Shown: positions 21,868 through 33,717, numbered from the stretch's first letter. The stretch: 64,000 nt of DNA from Brachionus plicatilis (GCA_010279815.1 QEOQ01000658.1:401803-465802), one strand, 5' to 3'. Translations and numbers: made by a program. Notes: generated from the sequence alone by a model not told the origin.

Positions 21868-22693
21868 TTTTTTCTGATCTTTTTGAAAAAAATATATATA
21901 TTTTACAATTCAATTATCTAAAGATGCTTTTTTTAATTTTTTTTTCTCATTTAATAATTCAATTTTTATCTTTATATTCTTTTTTTTGGAACTTTTAAAT
22001 TTACTTCTCCTTAAAAGGAGGTTAATTCAATTCAATTTAACATATTTTAGAATACAATTGGTATCTTCTATTGTGTTTTAAAAAAATTTTAAATACAATT
22101 TTGAAAATGTGCGATGGTTGAGATAGATTTTATTTTAGAAATATTTGGAGAAATTTTTGCAATGTCACTCATTCAAAATTAAATAAAGTGTTACAAACAT
22201 AGATGATTTTTTAAGAATTTTTTTTTAGAATTTTAATAAAAGACTAATTAATCATTAATTAATTCAAATGAATTAAAAATCAAGCTATAATTGTTAAAAA
22301 AACTCAGATTAAAAATTACACATTATATTTTTTATATATTTCTTTAATTTCAAAAAATAAGGCTTATAGCTAAAATTTGGCTCTGTATTAAAATAGCAAG
22401 ACAAAAAATAGCATAGTTAATTGAGCAAAAAAAAAAATAGCAAGTTTAAAATTAATAACAAGAATAGCAGACTAATTAAGTGTCAAAAATCGCAAAAAAA
22501 TAAAGCAAAAAAAAAATTAAATAAAATAGCAAAGTTAATTGAGCAGACTAATTTAGGTATCAGAAATTGCAAAAAATAAAATAAAAAAAAATCAAAAAAA
22601 AAAAGCAAATAAAATAAGCATTGAAAAATTGCATTGAAAATAGCATTAATCATCAAAATTTGAAATAATTTTAAAATTATCAAAACTTTTTTT
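21868..22693. other. Gene-free AT-rich stretch with one small hairpin
   Basis: At 22003-22028 CTCCTTAAAAGGAGGTTAATT is a copy of the retroposon-like hairpin seen at 7535-7605. Also present is an imperfect A-rich repeat with AAAATAGCAAG units at 22390-22640. Confidence 0.4.
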
Positions 22694-22950
22694 CATGGAT
22701 GAAAAAGACTTAAATGAAATAACAAATGAATTTGATCGATAAAAACAGTAAAATGTTAAAATTACCAAAATTACTCGCATTGTACCACCAGATCATGTTC
22801 GAATTTTATTTAACAAAATTCATTCTAGTATTGATAAGTCTTTAGAGCATTTTTACAAGTTAGATGAATTCTTTAAATATTTAGAAGAAACTTGGATTGG
22901 GAAAGAAGAGACTGTAAAAACAGGAAGAGGTCGTGGCGAATTTTATGATT
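22694..22950 (+). pseudogene. Mutator-like transposase fragment
   Basis: After two stops near the start, one frame reads VKITKITRIVPPDHVRILFN, then SIDKSLEHFYKLDEFF and LEETWIGK. The Y/F-x-E-x-T-W-I-G motif after a helical segment is typical of the region just after the catalytic domain in MULE transposases. Decayed and truncated. Assigned from motif memory. Confidence 0.4.
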
Positions 22951-24239
22951 ATTTATTTATTTGTTTACTGTATTTTTATTTATACATTAACTTTGTTAAT
23001 GAATTTTATGAGAGCTTATCTCTAATTTTAAAATATTGAGACTATTCAATTATTAAAAAATTTCAGGTAAATGTTGCTCAATTAATTGATTTTATTTTTT
23101 TATTTTGCTAATTAAATAAAAATTTTTGCTATCTTTAATGTTTTTTTTGAACTTGCTAATTTAATCGATTTTTTTTAAATTAATCTATTTTAATCTACCC
23201 CCCTAAAATTTAAAAAACTTCAATTTTGATCTCTTGATCACATTGCTTTTAAGACGAGTTTAAATATCCAAATGATTTTTAATCCTCTGATTAATTTGAC
23301 ATTGGTTCGATTTGATTCTCAAAATTCCTTTAATTATAGCTTAAATTTCATGAATCATATTTTAGCAATTGAATTTTAAGATTTTTAGATAAATTTTGAC
23401 CGAAAAACATTTAATGAGAAAAATATAGCATATTGATTAAATTTTTTACAAATTGTTCTTTAATTAAATTTTTTTTTACTTCTTTAAAGCATTGAGTATA
23501 AAATTAAATCAAACCAACTTAAATATCAAAAAAAACTTTTAGCTAGTTAAATTATTGCCTTTTTCAACAGTCAAAAGATCAAAAATTTTATTTAGAATTA
23601 GTAAAAGTAAAAGTTAAGTAAAGTAATAGAATTTTATTTTTTTCTCTTAAAATTTTATTAAACTAAATAATCAATGTTTGATACACTATATTTACTTTCA
23701 ATAGAGCCACATTGCAAAAATTTCTCCAAATATTTCTAAAATAAAATCTATCTCAACCATCGCACATTTTCAATGAATTTTTAAAATTGTATTTAAAATT
23801 TTTATAAAACACAATAGAACATACCAATTACAATTAATTTAAATTAAATAAAAAATTAAAATTATCTAAAAAGAAAAGCAGGTTCATGGTATGAATGAAT
23901 TTTTTTTAGTTAAAACCTCATTTTTCTTATGTTTTAATTCAGATTTGAGTTTATAAGACACAAGTCTTAAGTCAAGTCAAAGCCTAAAATTTTTTTTTTT
24001 CGAAGTCAAGTCCGGAATTTAAAATTTTTTTAAAAATAGTCTGAACAGTATGTTTTGACGATCTGAATACAACCCGACATACAGAAACTTGAGTTCTTTT
24101 TGTTTTTAATTTTATTTTATAATAGATTTAATTTAATTACATGTCTCTTTTTTAATAATTTTGTTTAGTTTGTTCATTTTCTTGAGATTGCTTCTTTTTT
24201 AATATTTTTGTTTGTTAAAATATTTTTCTAATCTTCTTT
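22951..24239. other. Gene-free AT-rich stretch with MITE debris
   Basis: At about 23940-24047 is a remnant of the AAGTC-rich hAT MITE family (ACACAAGTCTTAAGTCAAGTC, ending TAGTCTG) without clear duplications. 22085-22175 and 23705-23790 are inverted copies of one segment (ACACAATAG / ATTTCTCCAAATATTTCTA), so 22085-23790 may be one larger inverted-repeat unit. Confidence 0.45.
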
Positions 24240-24545
24240 ACGCATCAATGATCTCATCAACTTGCTATCGTCTGCGTAGAGCTTACAAAGTAGATGCAAA
24301 CCTCTGGCATGTCATTAATGTAAAAGATGAAAAGGACAGGACCAAGTACTGATCACTGAGGAACGCCGCTTGTGAAAGGTACCCATTCCGAAACGAATTC
24401 ACCTATCATAACTCGCTGCTTAGAATTGCTAAGGAGAGACTGGATCCACTTAATGATTAAGTCTGGAAAACCGCCGCCAGTTTAATGATTAGCAGTGTAT
24501 GTGACACTTTATCAAATGCTTTCTAAAAATCCAAATAGATTTTAT
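24240..24545 (-). pseudogene. LINE reverse-transcriptase core fragment
   Basis: The minus strand carries, with frameshifts and a stop, KAFDKVSHTLL, KWIQSLLSNSKQRVMIG, SEWVPFTSGVPQ, SVLGPVLFIFYINDMP and LYADDSKLM. These are the finger/palm motifs of CR1/Jockey-like polymerases, including the catalytic YADD. Dead copy, truncated at both ends. Confidence 0.88.
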
Positions 24546-25349
24546 TGAAAACATTTATCAAAATATTTGAAGTATTATATTTTTCCCAATTTAAAAAACA
24601 AAAGTTTTCATATTCCACATCATTGTTTGAATATTTTTCGTCTTCACTCTCAAGACAAATGAAATTTTTAATCCTTCTTCTTCCATATAATCCTTCTTCT
24701 TTAATGAAAAACTGCAAATAATTTTGATAAATTAAACCTGTTTAAAGTCTGTTTAGAGCATCTTCTATTATTTCGTCAAAAGCTAAGTAAATTTTATATA
24801 TTGTTTCAGGATTCATTATTTACAAAAAGTAACTTTTTTCCTTAACATAAAATAAATAAATTTAATTTATTTTATAAACCGGGCAAATGGATGGAATAAA
24901 GCAATAATCACCTATCCTTTTCATTTATCATGTCCTCATTATTAGAATAAATTAAAATTATAAATTTAAATTTTAAACAGATATAAAATTCTTGCATGAA
25001 TAAAGTTCAAGAAAGAATTGAAAAAAAATAAACAAAATAAATAATCTGAATAAAGATATTAATATTTCCCTAATCTTATTATAGCTTATATTTAATAAGA
25101 TTTATATTAGCGAATTTTTATACATTTTTAAATACATTTGGCAATCTGAATGAAATAAAAGAAGAACGTCGGATTGAAGGACCGCCGTCATTACCTCTTT
25201 TTTAATACAAAATTAGTAAAATTAAAAATTATTTAAATTTTGTTTTTATAAAAAAAAGGCAAGATTTACTAATTTAAAATGATGGATGGTAGGTTCTCGA
25301 AGACAACCCATTAATTAGTAAAATTTTTGTGTATTTAAATGAAGGTATT

Positions 25350-26330
25350 GTGAGCATACTTTGTTGCACCATTCTTACCAAAAAAATTTTCTGATCTAAA
25401 AAAAAAAACAAAAAATAAAGCATCAATTAGATTTAAATTGATCATTGATTTGTTTAACTAAAAAGAAGAAAACTAGAAATTTTATTTTAAGTTAAAAAGT
25501 TCAACAAAGTATGATGCAATTATACTTAATATTTGGAATTGTATTTTTTTAAATATTTTTTTTTAACTTTAATTTTAATTTATCAAAAATGACGAATTTT
25601 AGTTCAATTTGTATTTGAAATTCACAACACCGACTTTGTCAATGTTAAAAAAAATAAAATTTTATTAATTTAGAAGGATTCATTTTAACTCGCGAAAAAA
25701 TTTTGAAAAAAATTGAAAAATTATTAAATTCAATGAATCTTCTTGGTAAAATAAAAATCTAGACATGTTTTAAGTATTTTTTTGTTAACAATGGCAGAGT
25801 CGTATAGAAGTCACAAGTCACAAGTCAAGTGCAAGTCAGAACTTTGACTTATTTCAAAAATTTAAAAAAAACAAGTCAAGATTTTTACTTTTTTTAAGAA
25901 TAGAATTAAAACATTCAGGAAAAAATAAAATTATTTGTTTAACTTTCTTTTTTAATGTAAATATTGAAACATGATTTTTAAACAATTCACATAATTTTCG
26001 TATTCTTTTTAAGTGAATTTATTAATAAAAAACAAAAAAATTTGTGTTTAAAAAAATTTTATAAATAAATTAAACACGATAAAAAATATAAAAAATCAAG
26101 ATATAAAAAATTTATGACTTTTAAATTTTTAAATTTTTGAAACAAGTCAAGACTTGTTATTTTCAAGTCCAAGTCATACTTTGACTTGTTTTTGACTAGC
26201 TAAAACTTTTTTTCCTTACTTTTATACAAGTCTGAACAATAGCCACAATTTGCAGCTTGATCAGACGGAGTTTTGTTTCCAACATTTAAACCATTTGATC
26301 TATTCTCCCATAGGCCTGGAGTCTGAAGAA
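25350..26330 (-). pseudogene. Duplicated RAB18 3' end, split by a MITE
   Basis: 25350-25794 matches 13500-13918 (right arm of the palindromic MITE plus the 3' flank of RAB18), and 26243-26330 matches the last codons of RAB18 (about 13918-14008) almost perfectly. Homology fades just beyond, where a short internal deletion is followed by a CAACACCTT remnant. Inclusion of non-transcribed flank shows a segmental DNA duplication and not a retrocopy. The copy lacks the GTPase core and cannot be functional. Confidence 0.9.
25795..26234 (+). mobile_element. hAT-type MITE inserted in the RAB18 duplicate
   Basis: 440 bp from CAGAGTCGTATAGAAGTC to ACTTTTATACAAGTCTG, ends inverted. It is flanked by AACAATGG (25787-25794) and AACAATAG (26235-26242), a 7/8 match. 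The parent copy at 13914-13921 has AACAATAA once, that is, the empty site. Non-coding, AAGTCAAGTC-rich subterminal repeats. Confidence 0.9.
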
Positions 26331-26780
26331 CTTTATTGAAATTTACAACACCTTAGATTGAATTATAAAAAAGAGTTGGTTAGAAAATAAATTTTATTCA
26401 AAATTGTGAAGACAATCTTCAAAGCAGCTCAATAATTTAAAATATGAATTTAAAAAAATTACGAAATTTTAAGAATTAATTAACAAATCTTTGCAATACG
26501 AAATTTTAAAAATACAAGTATTCAAAAAAACTCTTATTCTTATTAATTCTGTTCTTGGAAAAGACATCTTGATTAGCTATTTTTGAAGACTTTACTCTTC
26601 TAAATTCCAAAGACCGAGATTCAAAATAAAAAGTTTTCAATTTGACGTCAAAATTCTGCATATGTAAATGTGTTCTAGATTAGACTCGAGACCATTTCAC
26701 TGACTCTTGTGATAAAAAATTTCTAATCACATGTCTATGCTTTAAAAATTTCTCTAAAAATTTATTTTTATTTTCTGGGT

Positions 26781-26793
26781 TTTCTTTCTATAG
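26781..26793 (+). promoter_or_regulatory. Candidate spliced-leader or 5'UTR acceptor of ARL8
   Basis: TTTCTTTCTATAG is a pyrimidine-rich 3' splice site only 7 nt upstream of the ARL8 ATG. No matching 5'UTR donor is obvious, so trans-splicing of a leader is plausible; a 5'UTR intron is the alternative. Confidence 0.4.
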
Positions 26794-26800
26794 AGCAAAA

Positions 26801-27465
26801 ATGCTTGCATTGTTTCAAAAAGTGTTGGACTGGTTTAAAAGCTTGTTCTGGAAAGAAGAAATGGAGCTAACTCTGGTTGGTCTGCAGTATTCAGGCAAGA
26901 CAACCTTTGTGAACGTGATTGCTGTATGTTTTCCAATATTTTGAATAATTATATTTTGGTAATCATTTTTTTAGTCAGGTCAATTCACCGAGGACATGAT
27001 TCCGACTGTGGGCTTTAATATGCGCAAAATAACCAAGGGAAATGTAACAATCAAACTGTGGGACATAGGAGGACAGCCAAGGTTTAGAACAATGTGGGAG
27101 CGATACTGCCGTGGAGTGAACGCTATCATGTAAAACATTTTTTTATTTTTAGATAGAAAAATTAGTTCTTAAACTTTTTCATCAGCTATATGGTCGATGC
27201 CGCTAATCACGACACGATTGGAGCCGCCAAAACTGAGCTGCACAACCTTTTGGATAAACCACAACTTCAAGGCATACCAGTCCTTGTTTTGGGCAACAAG
27301 CGCGACCTGTCCAATGCATTGGACGAAAAGCAGTTGATAGATGAATTAAATTTAAGCACCATACAAGATAGAGAAATATGCTGTTATTCAATTTCATGTA
27401 AAAAACAAGAAAATATAGACATCACATTGCAGTGGCTAATTCAACACTCTAAATCAAATAGATAA
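26801..27465 (+). CDS. ARL8: ARL8 small GTPase
   Basis: Arf-like GTPase that recruits kinesin to lysosomes and related vesicles. Exons 26801-26923, 26975-27129 and 27186-27465 join in phase to 185 residues, the family's usual length; introns are 51 and 56 bp with GT/AG ends. The N-terminal amphipathic helix ([16 protein letters not shown]) replaces the glycine of true Arfs. Motifs: [32 protein letters not shown], and GNKRDL in exon 3; the tail is [17 protein letters not shown] at 27570-27575. Together with TTC4 and the gene at 32623 it forms a head-to-tail series. Confidence 0.97.
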
Positions 27466-27713
27466 ACTCGTGTATATAGAAATTGAGTGGATCCGTTTGC
27501 CCAAGCAGGATCAAATAATTTATTTTTGGAAAAATTTAATTTTTTTGTATCATTAACTAGTCTATTTAAAATAAATTTAAAAAATTTCATTTTTAATACA
27601 CTAATAACTTTTTGATGATGAAAATACTCAAATTTTTATTTTGGAACTAACCGACCAAATAAAAAAATCACAACAATTATTAAAAAGTAATTAATAACTT
27701 AACAAAAAAAAAA

Positions 27714-30700
27714 GTGGAAAATAATATTCAGGAGATATTGGGCGAATCTGATGAGGCTAGCATTGATCTCTTTTTAGACAAGATTTCTAAAGAGTACAAA
27801 GATGGGTGGACAGAAGAAAATTGGGAAGAGGTATGATACTTGCATTGAAAATTTTCTATTTATTAATAAATAAAAACTAAATCAGACTTGTGCAAAAGTA
27901 ATTTATAAACCGATTCGAATTTTACCTGAAACCAGACTTAAGATAAAAGTAAAGTCTTTTTGAATTTTCTTTTGTGCAGTCAAACAGGATAAAACCGTGA
28001 ATTCTTTTATTTGATCGCTAATTAGTTGTGAGATTTTTTTTTTTCAAAAAAAATATAAAATAATTAAATAGAATATTTTCTTTAATTTTAAAAAAAAACT
28101 TTATTTAAAATGAAAGAACAGTTCAAAAGTTGTAGTTAAAATAAAAAAAGATGTTTTATTAACGTTTCAACCCTTACATTGGGCTATATCCAAGAATTGC
28201 ATAAATTCAAGCAATTTAATAAAATATATGTACCCTATTTTAAAATGAAATTAATCTATTTAGAACACTTTTTTGAACAAAAAAATTCCATAGTTAAATC
28301 AAAGCCTCTTGGAAGAAATCCACAAGAAATTCATTTGTTTTCATTTGTCTTGACTTTTCCAAATACTGTTTTACATTTTTTGTTGAACAACTTTTTTGGT
28401 TGTTCAGTGGAGATATTTCAATTTCAGACTCTTCTTCATCTTCTTCATCACTGATTACTGTCACTTTTTTCCTCTTTTTGTTCAACTTTTTTTGTTCGAC
28501 TTTAACAAATACGTTCTTTATATGCTTTTTTTTTTATTAATAGAAAATTTTTTTTCAAAAAAAAGTTTTAGTCATTCAAAGAAGAATTCACGGTTTTACC
28601 CCATTAGCAGTTCAACCCTAAATTACTATACAGGTTGAAACAATTTTTAGATTTAAATTAGCTGAATAATTTTTTACTCAGATTTAAATTAATCTCACAA
28701 ATATACCAAATTTATTTATTTAAAAAAATATTGAAATAAAAAATTTAATTATTTTTTTCATATTTACGTTAACAAAAATATTGAGGATAAAATAGAATTT
28801 TTTCTAACAAAAATAATGCATTTAATTTTAATTAACAAATACCTTGACGTTTCAAAATATCTTTTAATCCTACAATAATCATATTTAAGTTAAAAAAAAT
28901 AACTTAAAGTTATCTCTTAAAGGGCATTGTACAAAAGCAAAAATTATATGATAAAAACTTTGTAGTATGAATCTGAAAATTGCTCTGCAAAGTGTTTCAG
29001 CTGATACAAGCTTTGTGCCACTCAAATTGAGTCTCTGCAATAACTCTGCGAGTCTGCAAAGCCCTAAATGTATTAGAAAATTTAATTGAGTCATAGTAAA
29101 AAGTTATTTTACTTAACCACTATAATCTAAAAACCAAATAATAAAAATTTTAATTTTTTGTTATATTTTTTCTCAAAAAAGTTTAGTTAAAATTGATGAT
29201 TTTTAGAAGTATGTTCAGAGTTGTTCAAATGTCAAAAATTTAAAGACAAAGTTGACTTAAAATTTTGAATTTTTTATTGTATTTTTTTTAAGTCTTTTTT
29301 TCGACGTTGAATTATTTTAAGAGATAATTAATTATTAATTAATTATTAATCAATTATTAATCAATTATTAATTAATTATTAATTAATTATTCATTAATTA
29401 TTATTTATAGAGAATTATTTTTTGTGTACTTTAAAATATATTTTCTTTTATATTTTATATATTTTGAAGGTATTGGTTGAATAAAATTTAAATCATTTTT
29501 TGGTAAAAAACTCCATTTTATCCTTAATTTTATTTGACGTTTTTGACGATAATTTACCAACAAATATGAGTTAAGAGTAATTTTTAACTTTTGAAAAAAG
29601 AGGTGAAAAATTACCCAAAAATCTTTAATTCATCGTCTTTTAATATTTTATGTAAATTTACGTAAGAAACGGTAAATTTTACTGATCATGTAATCACTGT
29701 TTATAGACAACATGTCAGTTTGAAAGAATTATTTTGAATTTTTTACCACAAAAATTAAAGTCATCAGATAAAAAGACTTAATCGCTTTTGGACAAGTCCG
29801 CCCTAAATACTGATTTTTTTATATATCTATTTTTTTATCAAAGGAAATGGAGAAGCATCCTTTTTTTATGACAAAGCTTCCAGACGATGATCAGGAGCTA
29901 CCTCCAGCAGTAGAAGGTAAAAAAATTGTGGGTTAAAAAATTGAAAAAAATATAAAAGTTAATCTAAAAAAACATGGAATGAAAATCAATGTGTCAAAAA
30001 TATTTATCGAAATTATTAATCTATAAAAATATGCTTTTTCTTAACTTAATGCGTTCTTTATTCTATCAAAACATTTTTGTAAAATAAAAATGATAAATTT
30101 TAAATGTGTTCTTAAGTCTTCAAAAATTTAGAACTGAGATCTAGAAAATAAAAATAAAAAAATACCATTCAAATTTCAAGAGTTAATATTTTGTGTTATT
30201 CGAAAATATTTTTTGTTTATTTAAAAATTTAGTATGGTATTTACCCAGTCAGTTGTAGACAGGTTGTAATGGAGCTTCGTCCTTCCTTTCAGAAAGGCGT
30301 AATTAATTTTTTTCCTTAAAAAAAAATTATGAAACCAAAGTTTTACATTAATTGAGAAAGCTAATTTTTTTTATACTAAAAAAATATCTAATTTTATACT
30401 GAAGAGTAACTAACTAACAATTCTACAGCAAATTGTTGTAAAACTGCGGCGCTCAAATTTGGAGCTAAGACAATTGCAAAATTTGCTTTATTTTATTTTA
30501 ATTATTAACAATTTTTTAAAAATAAATCCTTAATATTTTAAACCTAATTTATTAATAACACAAATAAAGAGATGAATAAAACTTTCAATTCTTTTTGTAA
30601 ACAATTTTTCAATATTTATTTTTTATAAAATTTAAATTAACAAAAACAGTTATTAAAAGAAAATTTCCAAATAATTTCCAAAAAAAATAATTTTACTTCA

Positions 30701-32222
30701 CTTAATTTATGATTTTTGTTTTTTCAAATTATTTCTATTGATGCTAAAAATTTTTATTTTTATATTTTTTCACTATTTTTTTATAATTTTACATCGCCAG
30801 AATTAGCGTTAATTGAATCTAATAAATATTAAATAAATAATTAATAAATCTTTCTATTCGGAAGGACGGATCGAATTTTGGTAAAAAAAAAAAAGTACTA
30901 AATGTTTACTTTTTTTCTAACTTTTTTTAAAAATTTTCAAAATAATCAATTTATTTTTTAATTTTTACAATATTTTTTTTTGCCTTAAAAAATTTTGCTC
31001 CAAAGTTCATCACCGCTGTAAAACTCAAAATTCATTTAAAGTGAAAAAAAAAATTTTATTTTGATCAGATAATTTTCATTTTTTAAATATTTAAATCTCT
31101 TTATATTTATTTTTAATTCTCACACAAATTCTAGTTTAAAATAACATATTAACAAAAATATTTATAGCTATTCGACAATTAAAATGGGACCCAGATGACA
31201 CTCCAAAAGGTATGCACCTGCCGGAATTTCTTAGTCAAATTTTGTTAATTATTCAAAAAAAGAAAAGGCCATAAAGCTCAAAGATGAGGGCAATCTTTAT
31301 TTCAGAGCTAAAAATTACTCCCAAGCCGTAGTGTCCTATACAATGGCTCTAAAAGAGGAACTCGACCATGATGACGATTTAAAGTCCACTCTTCACCAGA
31401 ATCGAGCTGCAGCGCATTACCATATAAAAAATTATCGTTCCTCGCTGAGCGATTGTGTTTTTGCGCGAAAATTCAATCCAAAAAATATAAAACCAATTTA
31501 CAGAGGTGCCGAGTGCTCTTATGAGCTGAAGAAGTTCGATGACTGCATTAAATGGTGTGACATGGGTCTAGAGATAGATTCGGAAGATGCCAAGCTCAGA
31601 AGCCTGAGGTCAAAGGCTGAGAGCGAAAAAAAGTCGCATGAAAAAGAGAAGCGCAAAAAAGAGATGGTTGAACGCAAAAAAAATCAGACATTTGGAAAAA
31701 TTTGGAGCTTGATTAAAGCAAAAGGAATAGAGGTCCAAGAAAATGAAAAAATGTTTTTTTCATTGCTAGAAAATCCGGCCAACTCTCAGCAAAAAAGTGT
31801 CTCTATTAGCAGTCAAAATGATTGTGAGCTTAATTGGCCTGTGATTTTTCTTTATCCCGAGATGGGCCAGACAGATTTTATTGAAGAATTCAGCGAAAAT
31901 TCAATTTTTAGCGACCATTTGAATGTAATGTTCAGCCAATCTCCTGATTGGGATAGCCAAAAAATGTATAATCCCAGCTCGATTCAGATCTACTATGATA
32001 ATAGAAAAAAAGGTAAGCTCATGAAAATTGATCATCAAATGACTTTAATGGATGCTTTGAGAAAAGAGGGGTAAGCATTTTCAAGAAGCATTTTGCTATC
32101 CTGAATTAATTTTTTAAATTTTTAGAATGATCGTTCAAATGGGAACTCCAAGTTTTGTTCTTTTAGTCAAAAACTCCAAATTTGAAAAAATTTATATTGA
32201 AAAATTTGAACAAATAAATTGA
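27714..32222 (+). CDS. TTC4: TTC4, TPR co-chaperone
   Basis: HSP70/HSP90-associated tetratricopeptide protein (yeast Cns1 family). Exons 27714-27830, 29844-29916, 31168-31209, 31263-32070 and 32126-32222 keep one frame and give about 378 residues (human 387). Exons 2-3 carry the EKHPFFM and LKWDPDDTP segments. Exon 4 starts the TPR region (AIKLKDEGNLYFRAKNY, NRAAAHYHIKNYRSSLSDC, CSYELKKFDDCIKWCDMGL), followed by a charged linker. The C-terminal domain begins WPVIFLYPEMGQTDFIEEF. The frame has no ATG at its 5' end: the only plausible initiator is GTG (27714) after ten A's, or an unseen upstream exon; a sequencing error is also possible. Intron 1 (2013 bp) hosts the transposon at 27977-28628. 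AATAAA at 32262-32267. Confidence 0.92.
27883..27976 (+). mobile_element. Remnant of a hAT J-family end
   Basis: CAGACTTGTGCAAAAGTAA matches the left end of J1 (17223). The right end is lost next to the pogo-like element that follows. In TTC4 intron 1. Confidence 0.5.
27977..28628 (-). mobile_element. Pogo-like transposon derivative F1
   Basis: About 650 bp, with ends AGTCAAACAGGATAAAACCG on the left and CGGTTTTACCCC...ACTATA on the right. A second copy is at 46014-50120. The minus strand (28256-28485) keeps the acidic transposase tail (KKVTVISDEEDEEESEIEIS) and a degraded cysteine-rich end. Most of the transposase is deleted. It lies in intron 1 of TTC4, antisense to the gene, and seems tolerated because both splice sites are far away. 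Confidence 0.75.
28915..29105. mobile_element. Palindromic MITE, family L copy 2
   Basis: Shares with 1455-1675 the segment AAATTGAGTCTCTGCAA, CTCTGCGAGTCTGCAAAGC and AAATGTATTAGAAAA. Starts near GGGCATTGTACAAAAGC. Also in TTC4 intron 1. Non-coding. Confidence 0.6.
29321..29402 (+). repeat. ATTAATTAATT tandem repeat
   Basis: Imperfect tandem array of ATTAATTAATT/ATTAATCAATT units in TTC4 intron 1. Confidence 0.85.
30236..30850. repeat. Retroposon-like tails in TTC4 intron 2
   Basis: At 30236-30310 is a GC-richer piece with GGAGCTTCGTCCTTCCTTTC. At 30788-30850 ACATCGCCAGAATTAGCG is followed by an AATAAATAA tail as at 5116-5165. These look like 3' ends of short retroposons. Confidence 0.35.
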
Positions 32223-32622
32223 TCAAAAAAATTTTATTTATTTTTTATTTTCAAAATTTTCAATAAAAAAAAAACCTTTTTAAAATTGGTCTCCATAAGA
32301 TTTAATTTGGTGTGCAATTTTTAGCAGATCTTTTTTTAAGGCTTTTTAAAAAAAAAAGCTTTTTTTTGGAATTTCTGCAAAAATTCTGAAAATTTAATTT
32401 TGAAATTATTGAAAAGCAATTATGGGATTATTTTCAGAGGCTGAATTTTGATAATATGTGTGGGCTGATTCGATGCACAGAACCAATTTTGGGCTTCAGA
32501 AAAATATTTACTGAGTTTTTTCATTTATTTTTCTAATTTTTTTTTCCAAAATTATTTAATTGCAAAAAAGACATAAAAAAAAATTTTAAATTTAGAATTT
32601 TTGAAATTGGATCACTTAGAAG

Positions 32623-32956
32623 ATGTTTGGTTATAGATATGACAATTTGAAACGAAAATTAGAGCCAATGAACAAAAAAATTAAAACATTAAAAGATGAT
32701 CTAGGAAGCAATCATAGGCCTTTAACTGGTAAAATTTTATTTTTATTTTTGAATTAAATTTTTCTAAATATTTTTTTTTTGAGAAAATGGAACTATTGAA
32801 CTTTGTCAACAAATTATTTTGGACAACAAAAGAATTTTCGAAGAAAATCTGCGAATAATTCAACAAAATCATAAAATTTTAGATCAGAACAAGAAGGCTT
32901 TAGATTTTATTGATCAGATTATAATTAAAAGCAAACCAAATGAAAAAATCAATTAA
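32623..32956 (+). CDS. Small two-exon coiled-coil protein (92 aa)
   Basis: Exon 1 (32623-32728, starting MFGYRYDNLKRKLEPMNKK) and exon 2 (32784-32956) are joined by a 55 bp GT/AG intron in phase. The product has 92 residues; its second half is a continuous helix of heptad character (LCQQIILDNKRIFEENL, IIQQNHKILDQNKKALDFI). A poly(A) signal AATAAA at 33021-33026 supports an independent gene about 400 bp after TTC4. No signal peptide, no known domain recognised. It resembles small adaptor subunits in size and helical content only; I do not assign a function. Confidence 0.6.
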
Positions 32957-33429
32957 TTTTTTTTTTGATGTTCGATTTTATTTTAAATTTTTAAATTAAT
33001 TTTATATATATATCTTCTAGAATAAATATTAAATTTTGCTAAATCTACAATTTTTTAATTTTCAATTAAATCTACTAGATCGACTACTTAGAATCTCTTA
33101 ATTGCAAAAAACTCGCTCATTAAAACTGAATACCGACAATATTCAAGTATCCGATAATTGAAGTGTCTTTTTGAAAAGTGAACTTCAATTTTTTAAAGTC
33201 AACTAAACTATTGATCAATTAAATAATCATAAAACTATACTGCACAGATGGCAAATTGAAGTTCATGATCAAATGTAAATTTCAAATCAAAATTTTTAGT
33301 TTATGAGTTAAATAAAAAGGTATTTTTAGTCAATTTTATAATAATAATTGACTTAGCTTTATTAAAAATGATGATTGATGAAAAATTACCACTATTAAAT
33401 AAAATTTCAGTTAAATTTTCAGTGAAAAA

Positions 33430-33665
33430 AAGAAATTTTTTTTTTCGAATTCAGGCCCAAAAAATTTTAAAAAAAGTCAAAAAATGTCAAAATTCTCAAA
33501 AAAAAAAGTATTTTTTGGAATTTTTACTTTTTACAAAAATTTACGTAATTTCCGGTATTTTTTACGTAAATTCTATCCGGTAAATTTACTTCTTTTTACT
33601 TTGGTAATTTTACTATTTTACTATAACTTTGGTAATTGTAAAAACAGTTTATCATTTCAGTACTG
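33430..33665. mobile_element. Half of a TTTACGTAAA-type mariner-like palindrome
   Basis: Matches 61780-62012 (shared: GGCCCTAAAAATTTTAAAAA-type start, TGTCAAAATTCTCAAAAAA, TCCGGTAAATTTACTT). It ends with CAGTACTG followed by TA, the same terminus as the element at 38090-39059. The partner end on the left was not found, so it is a truncated copy. Confidence 0.55.
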
Positions 33666-33717
33666 TATATAAATTGAATAATTAAAATATTGTGAAATTA
33701 TACGATAATTATTTCTT

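Noticed and set aside
22483..22683. 66-codon minus frame of Phe and Leu
   Set aside because: Derived from an A-rich AAAATAGCAAG repeat; looks membrane-like only because of base composition.
29321..29402. CRISPR-like or regulatory array
   Set aside because: Plain ATTAATT tandem repeat without spacers, in an intron of an animal gene.
33368..33672. Two overlapping 60-70 codon plus frames
   Set aside because: Part of a TTTACGTAAA-type element also found at 61780-62012; Lys/Phe-biased.
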